Positions 16,989-25,175 of a stretch of 64,000 nt of DNA are shown here, one piece after another; positions within the stretch are counted from its first letter, which is position 1; each line of letters opens with the position of its first letter. Under the pieces are notes generated by a model. It was given only the letters and a program-made list of their open reading frames with translations. It was not told where the DNA came from and did not search any database. Origin of the DNA: an uncultured Rhodoferax sp. (lineage in GTDB: Bacteria; Pseudomonadota; Gammaproteobacteria; Burkholderiales; Burkholderiaceae_C); assembly GCF_946221635.1 (NCBI RefSeq), contig NZ_CAMIHB010000009.1:71169-135168 (forward strand), read 5' to 3'. The translations under genes were made by a program, and so were the position numbers.

Positions 16989-17462
16989 TCAAGACTTGGG
17001 TTTGCGCTTGCGCTCGGCCAGGTGGTTGCGGCAACTGGTGTTGATGACGCGCAGTTCGGCCAGGGTGGCGTCGATCTGGGCGCGCTTCTTCTCCAGCTCG
17101 GCAATTTCGCTGTCGGTGCGTTCGATCACGTACTGCAACTGCTGCACGCGGCCTTCGCCGTGGTCGCCGTACAGGTCCAGATAACGCTTGATCTCGGACA
17201 GCGGGGAGCCAATGGCTTTGGCGCGCAGGATGAGTGCGAGCCGGGCGCGGTCGCGCCGGTTGTAGACGCGCGCACCGTTGACGCGGCGCGGGCTCAGCAG
17301 GCCCTTGTCTTCGTAGAAGCGCAGCGCGCGCAGCGTGATGCCGAACTCGCGGCACAGCTCGGTGATGCCAAAGAGCTCGGCGGTACCTTCGTCGCGGTGG
17401 GACGCGACAAAGGCCTGTGCGTCTGCCACCGTTGCGTCGGTGGCCACGGGCTTAAATGACAC
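16989..17462 (-). CDS. MerR family regulator of the acyl-CoA (Atu-like) cluster
   Basis: DNA-binding regulator (157 aa from the GTG at 17462). The winged-helix MerR domain spans about residues 18-90: FGITELCREFGITLRALRFY, EDKGLLSPRRVNGARVY and NRRDRARLALILRAKAIG. A coiled-coil dimerisation helix follows (YVIERTDSEIAELEKKRAQI). The single Cys near the C-terminus does not make a metal site, so an organic effector is likelier, as in LiuR-type regulators of branched-chain acyl-CoA genes. The start is uncertain: GTG at 17462 overlaps the SCP2 stop by 11 bases and another GTG lies at 17447. It is co-directional with the SCP2 gene and divergent from the catabolic operon. Confidence 0.82.
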   Translation of the reverse strand: MSFKPVATDATVADAQAFVASHRDEGTAELFGITELCREFGITLRALRFYEDKGLLSPRRVNGARVYNRRDRARLALILRAKAIGSPLSEIKRYLDLYGDHGEGRVQQLQYVIERTDSEIAELEKKRAQIDATLAELRVINTSCRNHLAERKRKPKS

Positions 17463-17748
17463 GTTGCAGGCGCATGGCCACGCCCATGTCGCCGCTGACC
17501 TTGAGTTTGCCGGCCATGAAGCCGGTGGCCGGCTCCAGGTCGCCGGCAATCAGGGCCTGCAGGTTCTCCAGCGTGATGCCTACGGTGCAGTCGGTGTCGG
17601 TATCGGTGTTGCCCACGCGGTTGGGCGTGCTGGCGCCGTCGATGACGATCACGCCGTCGGCACCCAGGTCGAACTTGAGCGTGGCGTTGAGGCCGCTGTC
17701 ATCACCCACTTTGGCGCGGATGGCTTCGGTTGCGGAGGCGAGGGACAT
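17452..17748 (-). CDS. SCP2 sterol-carrier domain protein
   Basis: Small single-domain SCP2 protein (98 aa). It shows the typical GLNATLKFDLGADGVIVIDG, DCTVGITLENLQALIAGDLE and ATGFMAGKLKVSGDMGVAM stretches. SCP2 domains bind acyl-CoA or other lipophilic ligands in a hydrophobic tunnel. AGGAA precedes the ATG. Being first in the transcript with the regulator and facing the acyl-CoA operon, it may carry the pathway's lipophilic substrates; this role is inferred. Confidence 0.88.
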   Translation of the reverse strand: MSLASATEAIRAKVGDDSGLNATLKFDLGADGVIVIDGASTPNRVGNTDTDTDCTVGITLENLQALIAGDLEPATGFMAGKLKVSGDMGVAMRLQRVI

Positions 17749-17839
17749 GGTGATTCCTGGTAGTGAAAGGGGAGTTGCGGCTGGATGGTAGTCCGGCGAT
17801 ATGCCGCAAAGCATAGTGAAAACACCTATAGGGTAACAG

Positions 17840-17857
17840 GTTGACGTTAACGTCACC
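17840..17857. promoter_or_regulatory. Palindromic operator, probable MerR-regulator site
   Basis: TGACGTTAACGTCA (17842-17855) is a perfect 14-base palindrome in the 150-base gap between the SCP2/merR unit and the catabolic operon. It resembles the TTxACGTxxACGTxAA-like motif I recall for LiuR-type MerR regulators. Confidence 0.65.
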
Positions 17858-17871
17858 ATTGCATCTAATGC
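17841..17871 (+). promoter_or_regulatory. Predicted promoter with 19-base spacer for the Atu-like operon
   Basis: TTGACG at 17841-17846 and TAATGC at 17866-17871 are 19 bases apart, the overlong spacing typical of promoters twisted into shape by MerR activators. The palindrome covers the -35 box and the start of the spacer. Confidence 0.45.
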
Positions 17872-17898
17872 GTCAAGCTTCACCAAGGACCCGCGCCC

Positions 17899-19509
17899 AT
17901 GCCTGCCCTGCGTTCCAAGATCCATCCCCGCTCGCCCGCCTTCGCCGCCAACGCCCAGCGCATGGCCGGGCTGTTGGCCGAGGTGCAGCGTCTGGAGGGG
18001 CAGGTGGTTGCCGAGTCGGAAAGCAAGCGCGACAAGTTCGAGGCGCGCGGTCAGTTGCTGCCGCGCGAACGTGTGGCCCGCCTGCTGGACCGGGGCACGC
18101 CCTTTCTGGAGCTGAGCCGCCTGGCGGGCCTGAACATGCATGACGACGATGGCAAGAAGGCCGTGCTGGGTGGCGGCTCCATCGTCGGAATTGGCGTGGT
18201 GGCGGGGCGGCGCTGCCTGATCTCCGCCAGCGACAGCGCGGTCAAGGGCGGCACCGTAGCGCCCATGGGCTTGAAGAAGGCGCTGCGCGCGCAGGAGATT
18301 GCGCTGGAGAACAAGCTGCCGGTCATCTACCTGGTGGAGAGCGGCGGCGCCAACCTCATGTACCAGGCCGAAATTTTTGTCGAAGGCGGGCGCAGCTTCG
18401 CCAACCAGGCGCGCATGTCGGCCGCGGGCATTCCGCAAATCTCGGTGGTGCATGGCTCCAGCACGGCGGGCGGTGCGTATCTGCCGGGTCTGTCGGACTA
18501 CGTGGTGCTGGTGCGCGGGCGCAGCAGCATCTACCTGGCCGGCCCGCCGCTGGTGAAGGCTGCCATGGGCGAGAACTGCACGGACGATGAGCTGGGTGGT
18601 GCCGAGATGCATGCGCAGGTGACGGGCCTTGGCGAGTATCTGACCGAAGACGACGCGCATGCGATTGCCGTGGCGCGTGAACTCATGGACAAATTGAACT
18701 GGGATACCACGCCGGCGCCTGCCAGCTTTGCAGCGCCGCTGTTTGCCGAAGAGGAGCTGATGGGCATCGTGCCCGCGGATGAACGCGAACCCTACGACGT
18801 GCGCGAGGTGATTGCGCGCCTGGTGGACGGTTCGGATTTTCTGGAGTTCAAGGCCGGGTATGCGCCCGAGATGCTGTGCGGCCACGCGCGCATCGAAGGG
18901 CGGCTGGTTGGCGTCCTGGGCAACAACGGCCCCATCCAGCCCACGGGCTCCACCAAGGCGGCGCAGTTCATCCAGCTGTGCGACCAGAGCGGCACGCCGC
19001 TGGTCTTTCTGCAGAACACCACGGGCTACATGGTGGGCTCCGCCGCAGAGCGCGGTGGCGCCATCAAGCACGGCAGCAAGATGATCCAGGCCGTGGCCAA
19101 TGCGCGCGTGCCGAAGTTCACCGTGGTGCTGGGCGGCTCGTTTGGCGCGGGCAATTACGGCATGTGTGGGCGCGGCTTCGATCCGCGTTTCATCTTCAGC
19201 TGGCCCACGGCGCGCACCGCCGTGATGGGCGGCGCACAGGCCGCCAAGGTCATGGACATCGTCAACCGCGCCAAGCTCGAACGCATGGGCGCCGAGGTGA
19301 ACGAGGACGCGCTCAAGGCCCTATCCGACGGCTTGCGTTTGCGCCTGGACAAGGAAAGCGCGGCCCTGTTTGGCACGGCCCGCCTGTGGGACGACGGAAT
19401 CATCGACCCGCGCGACACGCGCCGCCTGTTGGCCCTGTGCCTGGCGCTGGCTGCCGAGGCCGAGCAGCGCACGTTGCGCGCCAACACCTTTGGCGTGGCC
19501 CGCCTCTGA
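17899..19509 (+). CDS. atuC: Acyl-CoA carboxylase beta subunit (geranyl-CoA carboxylase-like)
   Basis: Carboxyltransferase subunit of a biotin-dependent acyl-CoA carboxylase (536 aa). Oxyanion-hole and CoA-binding parts are visible: GSSTAGGAYLPGLSDY in the first half and GGSFGAGNYGMCGRGFDP in the second. Around residues 155-170 the sequence is EIFVEGGRSFANQARMS; methylcrotonyl-CoA carboxylases (human MCCC2, LiuB) instead carry DRDHFGRxFxNQA here. This agrees with an AtuC-type enzyme accepting a long branched substrate such as geranyl-CoA, though LiuB remains an alternative. AAGGACC precedes the ATG. It is the first gene of a tightly packed operon with the dehydrogenase, hydratase and biotin subunit. 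Confidence 0.88.
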   Translation: MPALRSKIHPRSPAFAANAQRMAGLLAEVQRLEGQVVAESESKRDKFEARGQLLPRERVARLLDRGTPFLELSRLAGLNMHDDDGKKAVLGGGSIVGIGVVAGRRCLISASDSAVKGGTVAPMGLKKALRAQEIALENKLPVIYLVESGGANLMYQAEIFVEGGRSFANQARMSAAGIPQISVVHGSSTAGGAYLPGLSDYVVLVRGRSSIYLAGPPLVKAAMGENCTDDELGGAEMHAQVTGLGEYLTEDDAHAIAVARELMDKLNWDTTPAPASFAAPLFAEEELMGIVPADEREPYDVREVIARLVDGSDFLEFKAGYAPEMLCGHARIEGRLVGVLGNNGPIQPTGSTKAAQFIQLCDQSGTPLVFLQNTTGYMVGSAAERGGAIKHGSKMIQAVANARVPKFTVVLGGSFGAGNYGMCGRGFDPRFIFSWPTARTAVMGGAQAAKVMDIVNRAKLERMGAEVNEDALKALSDGLRLRLDKESAALFGTARLWDDGIIDPRDTRRLLALCLALAAEAEQRTLRANTFGVARL

Positions 19510-19540
19510 TGGCGTTCGAGAAAAACCCCGAGGAGACTTC

Positions 19541-20692
19541 ATGAAATTCACGCCCGAGCACACCCAGATATCCGACACGGTACGCAAGTTCGTCGCCCAC
19601 GAGATCAACCCCTTCACCGCCGAGTGGGAAAAGGCCGGCATCTTCCCCGCGCACCAGCTGTTCAAGAAGATGGGCGACCTGGGCCTGCTGGGCATCAAGT
19701 ACCCCACGGAGTTCGGCGGCATGGGGCTGGACTTCAGCTACTCCATGGTCATGGCCGAGGCGCTGGGCGACTGCAACGTGGGCGGCGTGCCCATGGCCAT
19801 TGGCGTGCAGACCGATATGTGCACGCCCGCGCTGGCGCGCTTTGGCAGCGACGAGTTGCGTGCCTGCTACCTGGCCCCTGCCATTGCGGGCGACATGGTG
19901 GGCTGCATCGGCGTGAGCGAGGCGGGTGGCGGCTCCGACGTGGCCGCGCTCAAGACCACGGCGCGCAAGGACGGTGGCGACTACGTCATCAACGGCTCCA
20001 AGATGTGGATCACCAACGGCATGCAGGCCGACTGGTGCTGCCTGTTGGCCAACACCAGCGAAGGCCAGGTGCACAAGAACAAGTCGCTCATCATCGTGCC
20101 CCTGGATGCGCCCGGCATCACGCGCCAGAAGATCGAAAAGATCGGCATGCACAGCAGCGACACAGCCCAGCTGTTCTTCGACAACGTGCGCGTGCCCCAG
20201 CGCAACCTCATCGGCCAGGAGGGCATGGGCTTCATGCTGCAGATGCTGCAGTTCCAGGAAGAGCGCCTCTACGGCGCCGCCAGCAGTCTGCGCTCGCTGG
20301 ACAACCTGATCGACCAGACCATTGCCTACACGCGCGAGCGCCATACCTTTGGCCAGCCCATCCTCAACAACCAAGTGGTGCACTTCCGCCTGGCGGAGCT
20401 GCGCACCGAGGTGGAGGCCCTGCGTGCGCTGACCTACCGCGCGGTCGAGTCCTATGTGAGCGGCAAGGACGTGACCAAGCTCGCCTCCATGGCCAAGCTC
20501 AAGGCCGGCCGCCTGAGCCGCGAGGTGACGGATAGCTGCCTGCAGTACTGGGGCGGCATGGGTTTCACGGCCGACAACCCCATCTCCCAGGCCTACCGCG
20601 ACAGCCGCCTGATCTCGATTGGCGGCGGTGCCGATGAGATCATGCTGGGCATCATCTGCAAGCTGGAACACACCCTGCCGGGCAAGGCCTGA
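19541..20692 (+). CDS. atuD: Acyl-CoA dehydrogenase (citronellyl-CoA dehydrogenase-like)
   Basis: FAD-dependent alpha,beta-dehydrogenase (383 aa). Family motifs: GCIGVSEAGGGSDVAALKT, MWITNGMQADWCCLLA, and FQEERLYGAASSLRSLD. The late catalytic-Glu motif of medium-chain enzymes (YEGT) is replaced by IGGGADE, so the probable base is Glu241 in QEERL, the position used by isovaleryl-CoA dehydrogenase; this suits a branched substrate. The segment GGVPMAIGVQTDMCTPALAR resembles the AtuD proteins as I recall them. GAGGAGA precedes the ATG, 31 bases after the carboxylase stop. Confidence 0.87.
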   Translation: MKFTPEHTQISDTVRKFVAHEINPFTAEWEKAGIFPAHQLFKKMGDLGLLGIKYPTEFGGMGLDFSYSMVMAEALGDCNVGGVPMAIGVQTDMCTPALARFGSDELRACYLAPAIAGDMVGCIGVSEAGGGSDVAALKTTARKDGGDYVINGSKMWITNGMQADWCCLLANTSEGQVHKNKSLIIVPLDAPGITRQKIEKIGMHSSDTAQLFFDNVRVPQRNLIGQEGMGFMLQMLQFQEERLYGAASSLRSLDNLIDQTIAYTRERHTFGQPILNNQVVHFRLAELRTEVEALRALTYRAVESYVSGKDVTKLASMAKLKAGRLSREVTDSCLQYWGGMGFTADNPISQAYRDSRLISIGGGADEIMLGIICKLEHTLPGKA

Positions 20693-20705
20693 GGTGGAGC
20701 CTGCC

Positions 20706-21545
20706 ATGCAGACCATCCTGGATGCTATGCAATTAGGAGCTGTCCGCGCAGTATCCACGGGGGCTACCCTGCATATTTCTCTGAATCGACCGGAATCGCG
20801 CAACGCCATGTCCCTGCAGATGGTGGCCGAGCTGCAGCAGGTGCTGCGCGCGGCGGAGGCCACGGTGGGGACGCCGGAGGCGGTGCGCGTGGTGGTGCTG
20901 CGGGGCGCGGGCGGGAATTTTTGCGCAGGAGGAGATCTGAAAGACATGGCGGATGCACGCATGCGCGCCATGCACAGGGCGGAGGGTGAGCCGGACCCGA
21001 TGGCCGACGTGAATGCCGCCTTTGGCCACCTCTGCGCCGCGTATGCCAACACCCCGTTGGCCGTGGTGGCCGTGCTGGAGGGAGCCGTCATGGGCGGCGG
21101 CTTGGGCCTGGCCTGTGTGGCCGACGTGGCGATTGCCGGCGACACCGCAGCCTTCCGCCTGCCCGAGACCTCGCTGGGTGTGGTGCCCGCGCAGATCGCC
21201 CCGTTCTTGGTGGAGCGCCTGGGCTATTCGCAGGCCAAGCGCCTGGCCGTGACCGGCGGGCGGCTCGATGCAGCGGGCGCCCTTGCCGTGGGGCTGGTGC
21301 ACGAGGTCTCCACCGCCGAGGGCATGGCCGCCGCGCTGGACAAGACGCTGGCCGACATCCTGGCCTGTGCCCCCGGTGCGCTGGCTGCCACCAAGGCGCT
21401 GATGCGCAAGGCGCGCTTTACCCCTGCTGCAGAGCTGGTGGAGGAGGCCGCTGCCATCTTTTCCCGTGCGGCCCGGAGCCCTGAGGGACAAGAAGGCATG
21501 GCCGCCTTCATCCAGAAACGCAAACCCATTTGGGCTGTGACATGA
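20706..21545 (+). CDS. atuE: Enoyl-CoA hydratase/isomerase family protein, N-terminus made by a repeat
   Basis: Crotonase-fold protein (279 aa) with the CoA-binding motif FCAGGDLKDMADAR and the oxyanion-hole stretch EGAVMGGGLGLACVADVAI; by position it would hydrate the carboxylated enoyl-CoA (AtuE-like isohexenylglutaconyl-CoA hydratase, or LiuC-like). Residues 6-21 (DAMQLGAVRAVSTGAT) are encoded by dispersed repeat R1, placed directly before the first strand of the fold (LHISLNRPESRNAMS). The fold itself looks intact, so the repeat only extends or replaces the N-terminal tail. It starts 13 bases after atuD, and its TGA overlaps the next ATG. Confidence 0.84.
   Translation: MQTILDAMQLGAVRAVSTGATLHISLNRPESRNAMSLQMVAELQQVLRAAEATVGTPEAVRVVVLRGAGGNFCAGGDLKDMADARMRAMHRAEGEPDPMADVNAAFGHLCAAYANTPLAVVAVLEGAVMGGGLGLACVADVAIAGDTAAFRLPETSLGVVPAQIAPFLVERLGYSQAKRLAVTGGRLDAAGALAVGLVHEVSTAEGMAAALDKTLADILACAPGALAATKALMRKARFTPAAELVEEAAAIFSRAARSPEGQEGMAAFIQKRKPIWAVT
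20721..20768 (+). repeat. Dispersed repeat R1, copy 4, translated within the hydratase gene
   Basis: GATGCTAT, AATTAGGAGCTG, CCGCGCAGTATCCACGGGGG and CTA match the R1 pattern in order and spacing. The copy is in frame and read through as residues 6-21 of the enoyl-CoA hydratase. Confidence 0.8.
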
Positions 21546-23500
21546 GCTTTTCAAAAATCCTGATCGCCAACCGCGGCGAGATCGCCTGTCGCGTGATCCG
21601 CACCGCGCGCAAGCTGGGCTACGCCACCGTGGCCGTGTACAGCGATGCCGACCGCGATGCGCCCCATGTGGCGCTGGCGGATGAAGCCGTGCACATCGGC
21701 CCCTCATCCGCTGCGCAGTCCTACCTCAAGATCGATGCCATCCTCGACGCTGCTCGCAGGACGGGCGCCGATGCCATCCACCCCGGCTACGGTTTCCTCA
21801 GTGAGAACGCGGGCTTTGCCCATGCGTGTGTGGAGGCTGGTGTGGTCTTTATCGGCCCACCCGCCAGTGCCATCGCCGCCATGGGCGACAAGGCGCTGGC
21901 CAAGCGCCGCATGCTGGAAGCGGGTGTGCCCTGTGCGCCCGGCTACCTGGGTGCAGACCAGAGCGATGCTGCCCTGACCGCCGAGGCCAAGAAGCTGGGC
22001 TATCCGCTGCTGGTGAAGGCCGTGGCCGGCGGCGGCGGGCGCGGCATGCGGCTGGTGCGCAGCGATGCCGAATTGCAGTCGGGCATCGACGGCGCACGCC
22101 GCGAAGCCACCAGCGCCTTTGGCGATGGCACGCTGATGCTGGAGCGCCTGATTGACAACGGCCGCCACATCGAGATCCAGGTGTTTGCCGATGCGCATGG
22201 CAATGCGGTCTACCTGGGCGAGCGCGATTGCACGGCACAGCGGCGGCGCCAGAAGGTCATCGAAGAAGCACCGTCCCCCGTGGTGAGCCCTGCCATGCGC
22301 GCCGCCATGGGCCGCGACGCCGTGGCCGCCGCGCTGGCCGTGGGCTACCGCGGTGCCGGCACGGTGGAGTTCATCGTGGATGCGCAGTTGAACCATTACT
22401 TTCTGGAGATGAACACGCGCCTGCAGGTGGAGCACCCGGTGACCGAGTGCGTCACGGGGTATGACCTGGTGGAGTGGCAGCTCCGCGTGGCCGCTGGCGA
22501 TGTGCTGCCCGCCAGGCAGGAAGACGTCACGCTCACGGGCCATGCCATCGAAGCCCGGCTCTACGCCGAGGACCCCTACACCGGCTTTGCACCACAGACC
22601 GGTACCGTGGCCTGGTGGCGACCCGAGCGCGCGCTGGTGGGTGGAGTCCGCGTGGACGACGGCATCCGGGAGGGGTGTGTGGTTTCGCCGTTTTACGACC
22701 CCATGGTCGCCAAAATCATCGTGCATGGCCGTGACCGTGACGACGCCATCCGTCGCCTGCGCGCGGCGCTGGCCAATACGCCGCTGTTGGGGCTGAAAAA
22801 CAACGGCCGCTTTCTGAGCGATCTGCTCGACCACCCCGCTTTTCGCAAGGCCGGGATGAGCACCACGCTGATCGACCAATGGCTGGAGCAGGGGGAGCCG
22901 CTGCTGCAAGCCCCCGTGCCCGGCGATGCGGCCTGGACCATGGCGTCGGCAGCCCTGGCCATGCAAAACGGCGGGAGCTGGCGTGCCAACAGTGTGGCGG
23001 CGTACAGCTTCGCGTTGCAGTGTGGCGACACCGTGCGGGCCGTGCGTGTGCTGCCCGATCGCCATGGCGCGGTGGCCGTGACGCTGGACGGCGCGACCAC
23101 GGTCGCGCGGGTTCTGCAGTGGACAGATGGCATGTTGCGTCTGGAGCTGGATGGCGTGACGCAGACCGCCATTGCGGTGTTTGCGGGTGATGTGCTGCAC
23201 CTGTCTTGTCAAGGCCATAGCCACACCTTTGCCGAAGTCGCGGCCTTCCCGAATACCGATGCACTCAAGGACGCCCGCCGTGTGCTCTCGCCGGTTGCAG
23301 GCAAGCTGGTGCAGGTGTTGGCGGCGTCGGGCGATGCCGTGCAGGAGGGTCAGCGGCTTGCCTGCGTGGAGGCCATGAAGATGGAGATGTGGCTGTGCGC
23401 GGACAGCGCGGGCACGGTCAAGGCGGTGCATGCCGTGGCGGGCGAGCAGGTGGAAGCCGGCGCGCTGCTGGTGGAACTCGACATCAAGAAGGACGCATGA
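21542..23500 (+). CDS. atuF: Acyl-CoA carboxylase biotin-carboxylase/BCCP subunit
   Basis: Alpha subunit (652 aa) partnering the beta subunit at 17899. The biotin carboxylase half begins FSKILIANRGEIACRVIRTA and has the Gly-rich ATP loop VAGGGGRGMRLVRSD and the HIEIQVFADAHGNAVYLGER and EMNTRLQVEHPVTE motifs. A linker domain and a C-terminal biotinyl domain follow, with the biotin Lys in VEAMKMEMW near residue 617. It overlaps the hydratase by ATGA and the DUF849 gene likewise, so the operon is translationally coupled. Size matches AtuF and LiuD equally. Confidence 0.9.
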   Translation: MSFSKILIANRGEIACRVIRTARKLGYATVAVYSDADRDAPHVALADEAVHIGPSSAAQSYLKIDAILDAARRTGADAIHPGYGFLSENAGFAHACVEAGVVFIGPPASAIAAMGDKALAKRRMLEAGVPCAPGYLGADQSDAALTAEAKKLGYPLLVKAVAGGGGRGMRLVRSDAELQSGIDGARREATSAFGDGTLMLERLIDNGRHIEIQVFADAHGNAVYLGERDCTAQRRRQKVIEEAPSPVVSPAMRAAMGRDAVAAALAVGYRGAGTVEFIVDAQLNHYFLEMNTRLQVEHPVTECVTGYDLVEWQLRVAAGDVLPARQEDVTLTGHAIEARLYAEDPYTGFAPQTGTVAWWRPERALVGGVRVDDGIREGCVVSPFYDPMVAKIIVHGRDRDDAIRRLRAALANTPLLGLKNNGRFLSDLLDHPAFRKAGMSTTLIDQWLEQGEPLLQAPVPGDAAWTMASAALAMQNGGSWRANSVAAYSFALQCGDTVRAVRVLPDRHGAVAVTLDGATTVARVLQWTDGMLRLELDGVTQTAIAVFAGDVLHLSCQGHSHTFAEVAAFPNTDALKDARRVLSPVAGKLVQVLAASGDAVQEGQRLACVEAMKMEMWLCADSAGTVKAVHAVAGEQVEAGALLVELDIKKDA

Positions 23501-24375
23501 TGGACAAAGCCATACTGACCTGCGCGCTCACGGGCGTGCTGACCAACCCCCAGCAGCACCCTGTGCCCGTCACGCCCGTGCAGATGGCGGCCGAGGCGCG
23601 CGACGCCTACAACGCGGGCGCCAGCATCATGCACATCCACATGCGCAGCCAGGAGGAGGGCATGGGCCATCTGCCCAGCTGGGACCCGGATGTGGCGGAG
23701 CGCATCGTCTATGCGATCCGCGAAGCCTGCCCCGGCGTCATCATCAACCTCACCACCGGCGTGGTGGGCAAGGACATCAGCGGCCCCTTGGCCTGCATAC
23801 GCCGCGTCAAGCCCGAGATCGCGGCCTGCAATGCGGGCAGTCTCAACTACCTCAAGCTCAAGGAGGACGGCTCCTGGGCCTGGCCGCCCATGGTGTTCGA
23901 CAACCCCGTGGCCAAGGTGCAGCAGTTCCTCGACGTGATGGAGGAGGCCGGCACCCACCCCGAATTCGAGTGCTTCGATGTGGGCATCGTGCGTTCGGTC
24001 ACCATGTACCTCAAGAATGGCATGCTCAAACCCGAGATGGGCCGCGCCGAATACAACCTGGTGATGGGCGTGGCCTCCGGCATGCCCTGCGATGCAGAGT
24101 TGCTGGCGTTGCTGCCCAAGTACATGGCACAAGACAGTATCTGGCAGACCACCCTGATTGGCCGTGCCGAGATTTGGCCCGTGCACCAGAGGACCGCCGA
24201 ACTGGGCGGCATGCTGCGCACCGGCCTGGAAGACACCTTCTACCTGCCCGGCGGCGAGCGCGCCGGGGGCAATGGTGCGCTCATTACTGCGCTGGCGGCG
24301 TGTGCACGGCGCGCGGGTCGCGGCATTGCGAGCCCGGCCGAGGCCAGGACCATGCTGGGCCTGCGTGCCGGGTAG
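23497..24375 (+). CDS. DUF849 beta-keto acid cleavage enzyme (BKACE)
   Basis: TIM-barrel Zn-dependent enzyme of the family that includes 3-keto-5-aminohexanoate cleavage enzyme (292 aa). Family members condense a beta-keto acid with acetyl-CoA and split it into acetoacetate and a new CoA ester. The metal-binding pair is in ASIMHIHMRS, and the catalytic regions include INLTTGV and FECFDVGIV. It overlaps the carboxylase alpha gene, so it belongs to the same pathway, where Liu/Atu clusters normally have an HMG-CoA-lyase-type enzyme. The specific substrate cannot be read from sequence. Confidence 0.87.
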   Translation: MMDKAILTCALTGVLTNPQQHPVPVTPVQMAAEARDAYNAGASIMHIHMRSQEEGMGHLPSWDPDVAERIVYAIREACPGVIINLTTGVVGKDISGPLACIRRVKPEIAACNAGSLNYLKLKEDGSWAWPPMVFDNPVAKVQQFLDVMEEAGTHPEFECFDVGIVRSVTMYLKNGMLKPEMGRAEYNLVMGVASGMPCDAELLALLPKYMAQDSIWQTTLIGRAEIWPVHQRTAELGGMLRTGLEDTFYLPGGERAGGNGALITALAACARRAGRGIASPAEARTMLGLRAG

Positions 24376-24458
24376 AATGGGCGCCATCCGAAAGCCGCTG
24401 AAAAAGCGGGTTTTGAAAAGTTTTCGGGTTTTCCCGGGAAGCACCAAAAACTTCGTGC

Positions 24459-24464
24459 TAGAAT
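24459..24464 (+). promoter_or_regulatory. -10 box of the tRNA-Arg promoter
   Basis: TAGAAT lies 11 bases before the mature tRNA. No good -35 is evident at the expected distance (around 24435). A short inverted repeat AGCAC/GTGCT straddles the region. Confidence 0.4.
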
Positions 24465-24474
24465 ACGAAGCTTA

Positions 24475-24551
24475 GCGGCTGTAGCTCAGCTGGATAGAGT
24501 ACTTGGCTACGAACCAAGGGGTCGTGGGTTCGATTCCTGCCAGCCGCACCA
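24475..24551 (+). tRNA. tRNA-Arg(ACG)
   Basis: Complete 77-base cloverleaf: acceptor GCGGCTG pairs with CAGCCGC, the D-arm has AGCTCAGCTGGATAGAG, the anticodon stem CTTGG/CCAAG encloses CTACGAA (anticodon ACG), the T-loop is GTTCGATTC, and CCA is encoded. Confidence 0.97.
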
Positions 24552-24557
24552 AAAAGA

Positions 24558-24593
24558 CAAGGTCTGCAATCGCAAGGTTGCAGACCTTTTTCT
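24558..24593 (+). terminator. Terminator of tRNA-Arg
   Basis: Stem AAGGTCTGCAA / TTGCAGACCTT with a short loop and a T run, directly after the tRNA and 22 bases before greB. Confidence 0.85.
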
Positions 24594-24614
24594 TATCCAG
24601 AACCGGACAAACCC

Positions 24615-25175
24615 ATGAGCAAGGCGTTTACCAAAGAGTCCGATGGTGCAGACGACGAGGATCTGCAATTGCCTGCGCTGCCAGCCGGCGGCAAGAACTA
24701 CATCACGCCCCAAGGCTATGCCGCCCTGCGTGTCGAGCTGCTCGATCTCATCGACAACGAGCGCCCCAAGATCGTGGACGTGGTGCACTGGGCGGCCAGC
24801 AATGGCGACCGCTCCGAGAACGGTGACTACCTGTATGGCAAAAAGCGCCTGCGAGAAATCGATCGCCGCATCCGTTTTCTGACCAAGCGCCTGGAGATCG
24901 CAGAGGTCTCCGACCCTTCGGTGCACCACGGCAATGACCAGATCTTCTTTGGCGCAACCGTGACCTACGTGGACGACGCCGATGTGGAACGCACGGTCAC
25001 CATCAAGGGCATCGACGAAGCCAACAGTGCGGCGGGCGAGGTGAGCTGGATTTCTCCCATCGCCCGCACCCTGCTCAAGGCGCGCGAGGGCGATGAACTC
25101 AAGCTGGTCATGCCTGACCGTGTTGCTACCATCGAGGTGCTGCAGGTGCAATACCCCGCGCCGGCAAAGCGCTAA
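24615..25175 (+). CDS. greB: Transcription elongation factor GreB
   Basis: Stimulates RNA polymerase to cleave backtracked transcripts (186 aa). The N-terminal coiled coil (about 28-105) carries the acidic tip region in NGDRSENGDYLYGKKRLREI; the C-terminal FKBP-like domain has VSWISPIARTLLKAREGDEL. The first 25 residues form an acidic extension compared with E. coli GreB. Its end overlaps the convergent spoT gene by four bases. Confidence 0.93.
   Translation: MSKAFTKESDGADDEDLQLPALPAGGKNYITPQGYAALRVELLDLIDNERPKIVDVVHWAASNGDRSENGDYLYGKKRLREIDRRIRFLTKRLEIAEVSDPSVHHGNDQIFFGATVTYVDDADVERTVTIKGIDEANSAAGEVSWISPIARTLLKAREGDELKLVMPDRVATIEVLQVQYPAPAKR

Noticed and set aside
17452..19071. A 539-codon open frame on the minus strand
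   Set aside because: The last 98 codons are the SCP2 gene; the rest is antisense to the carboxylase beta gene.
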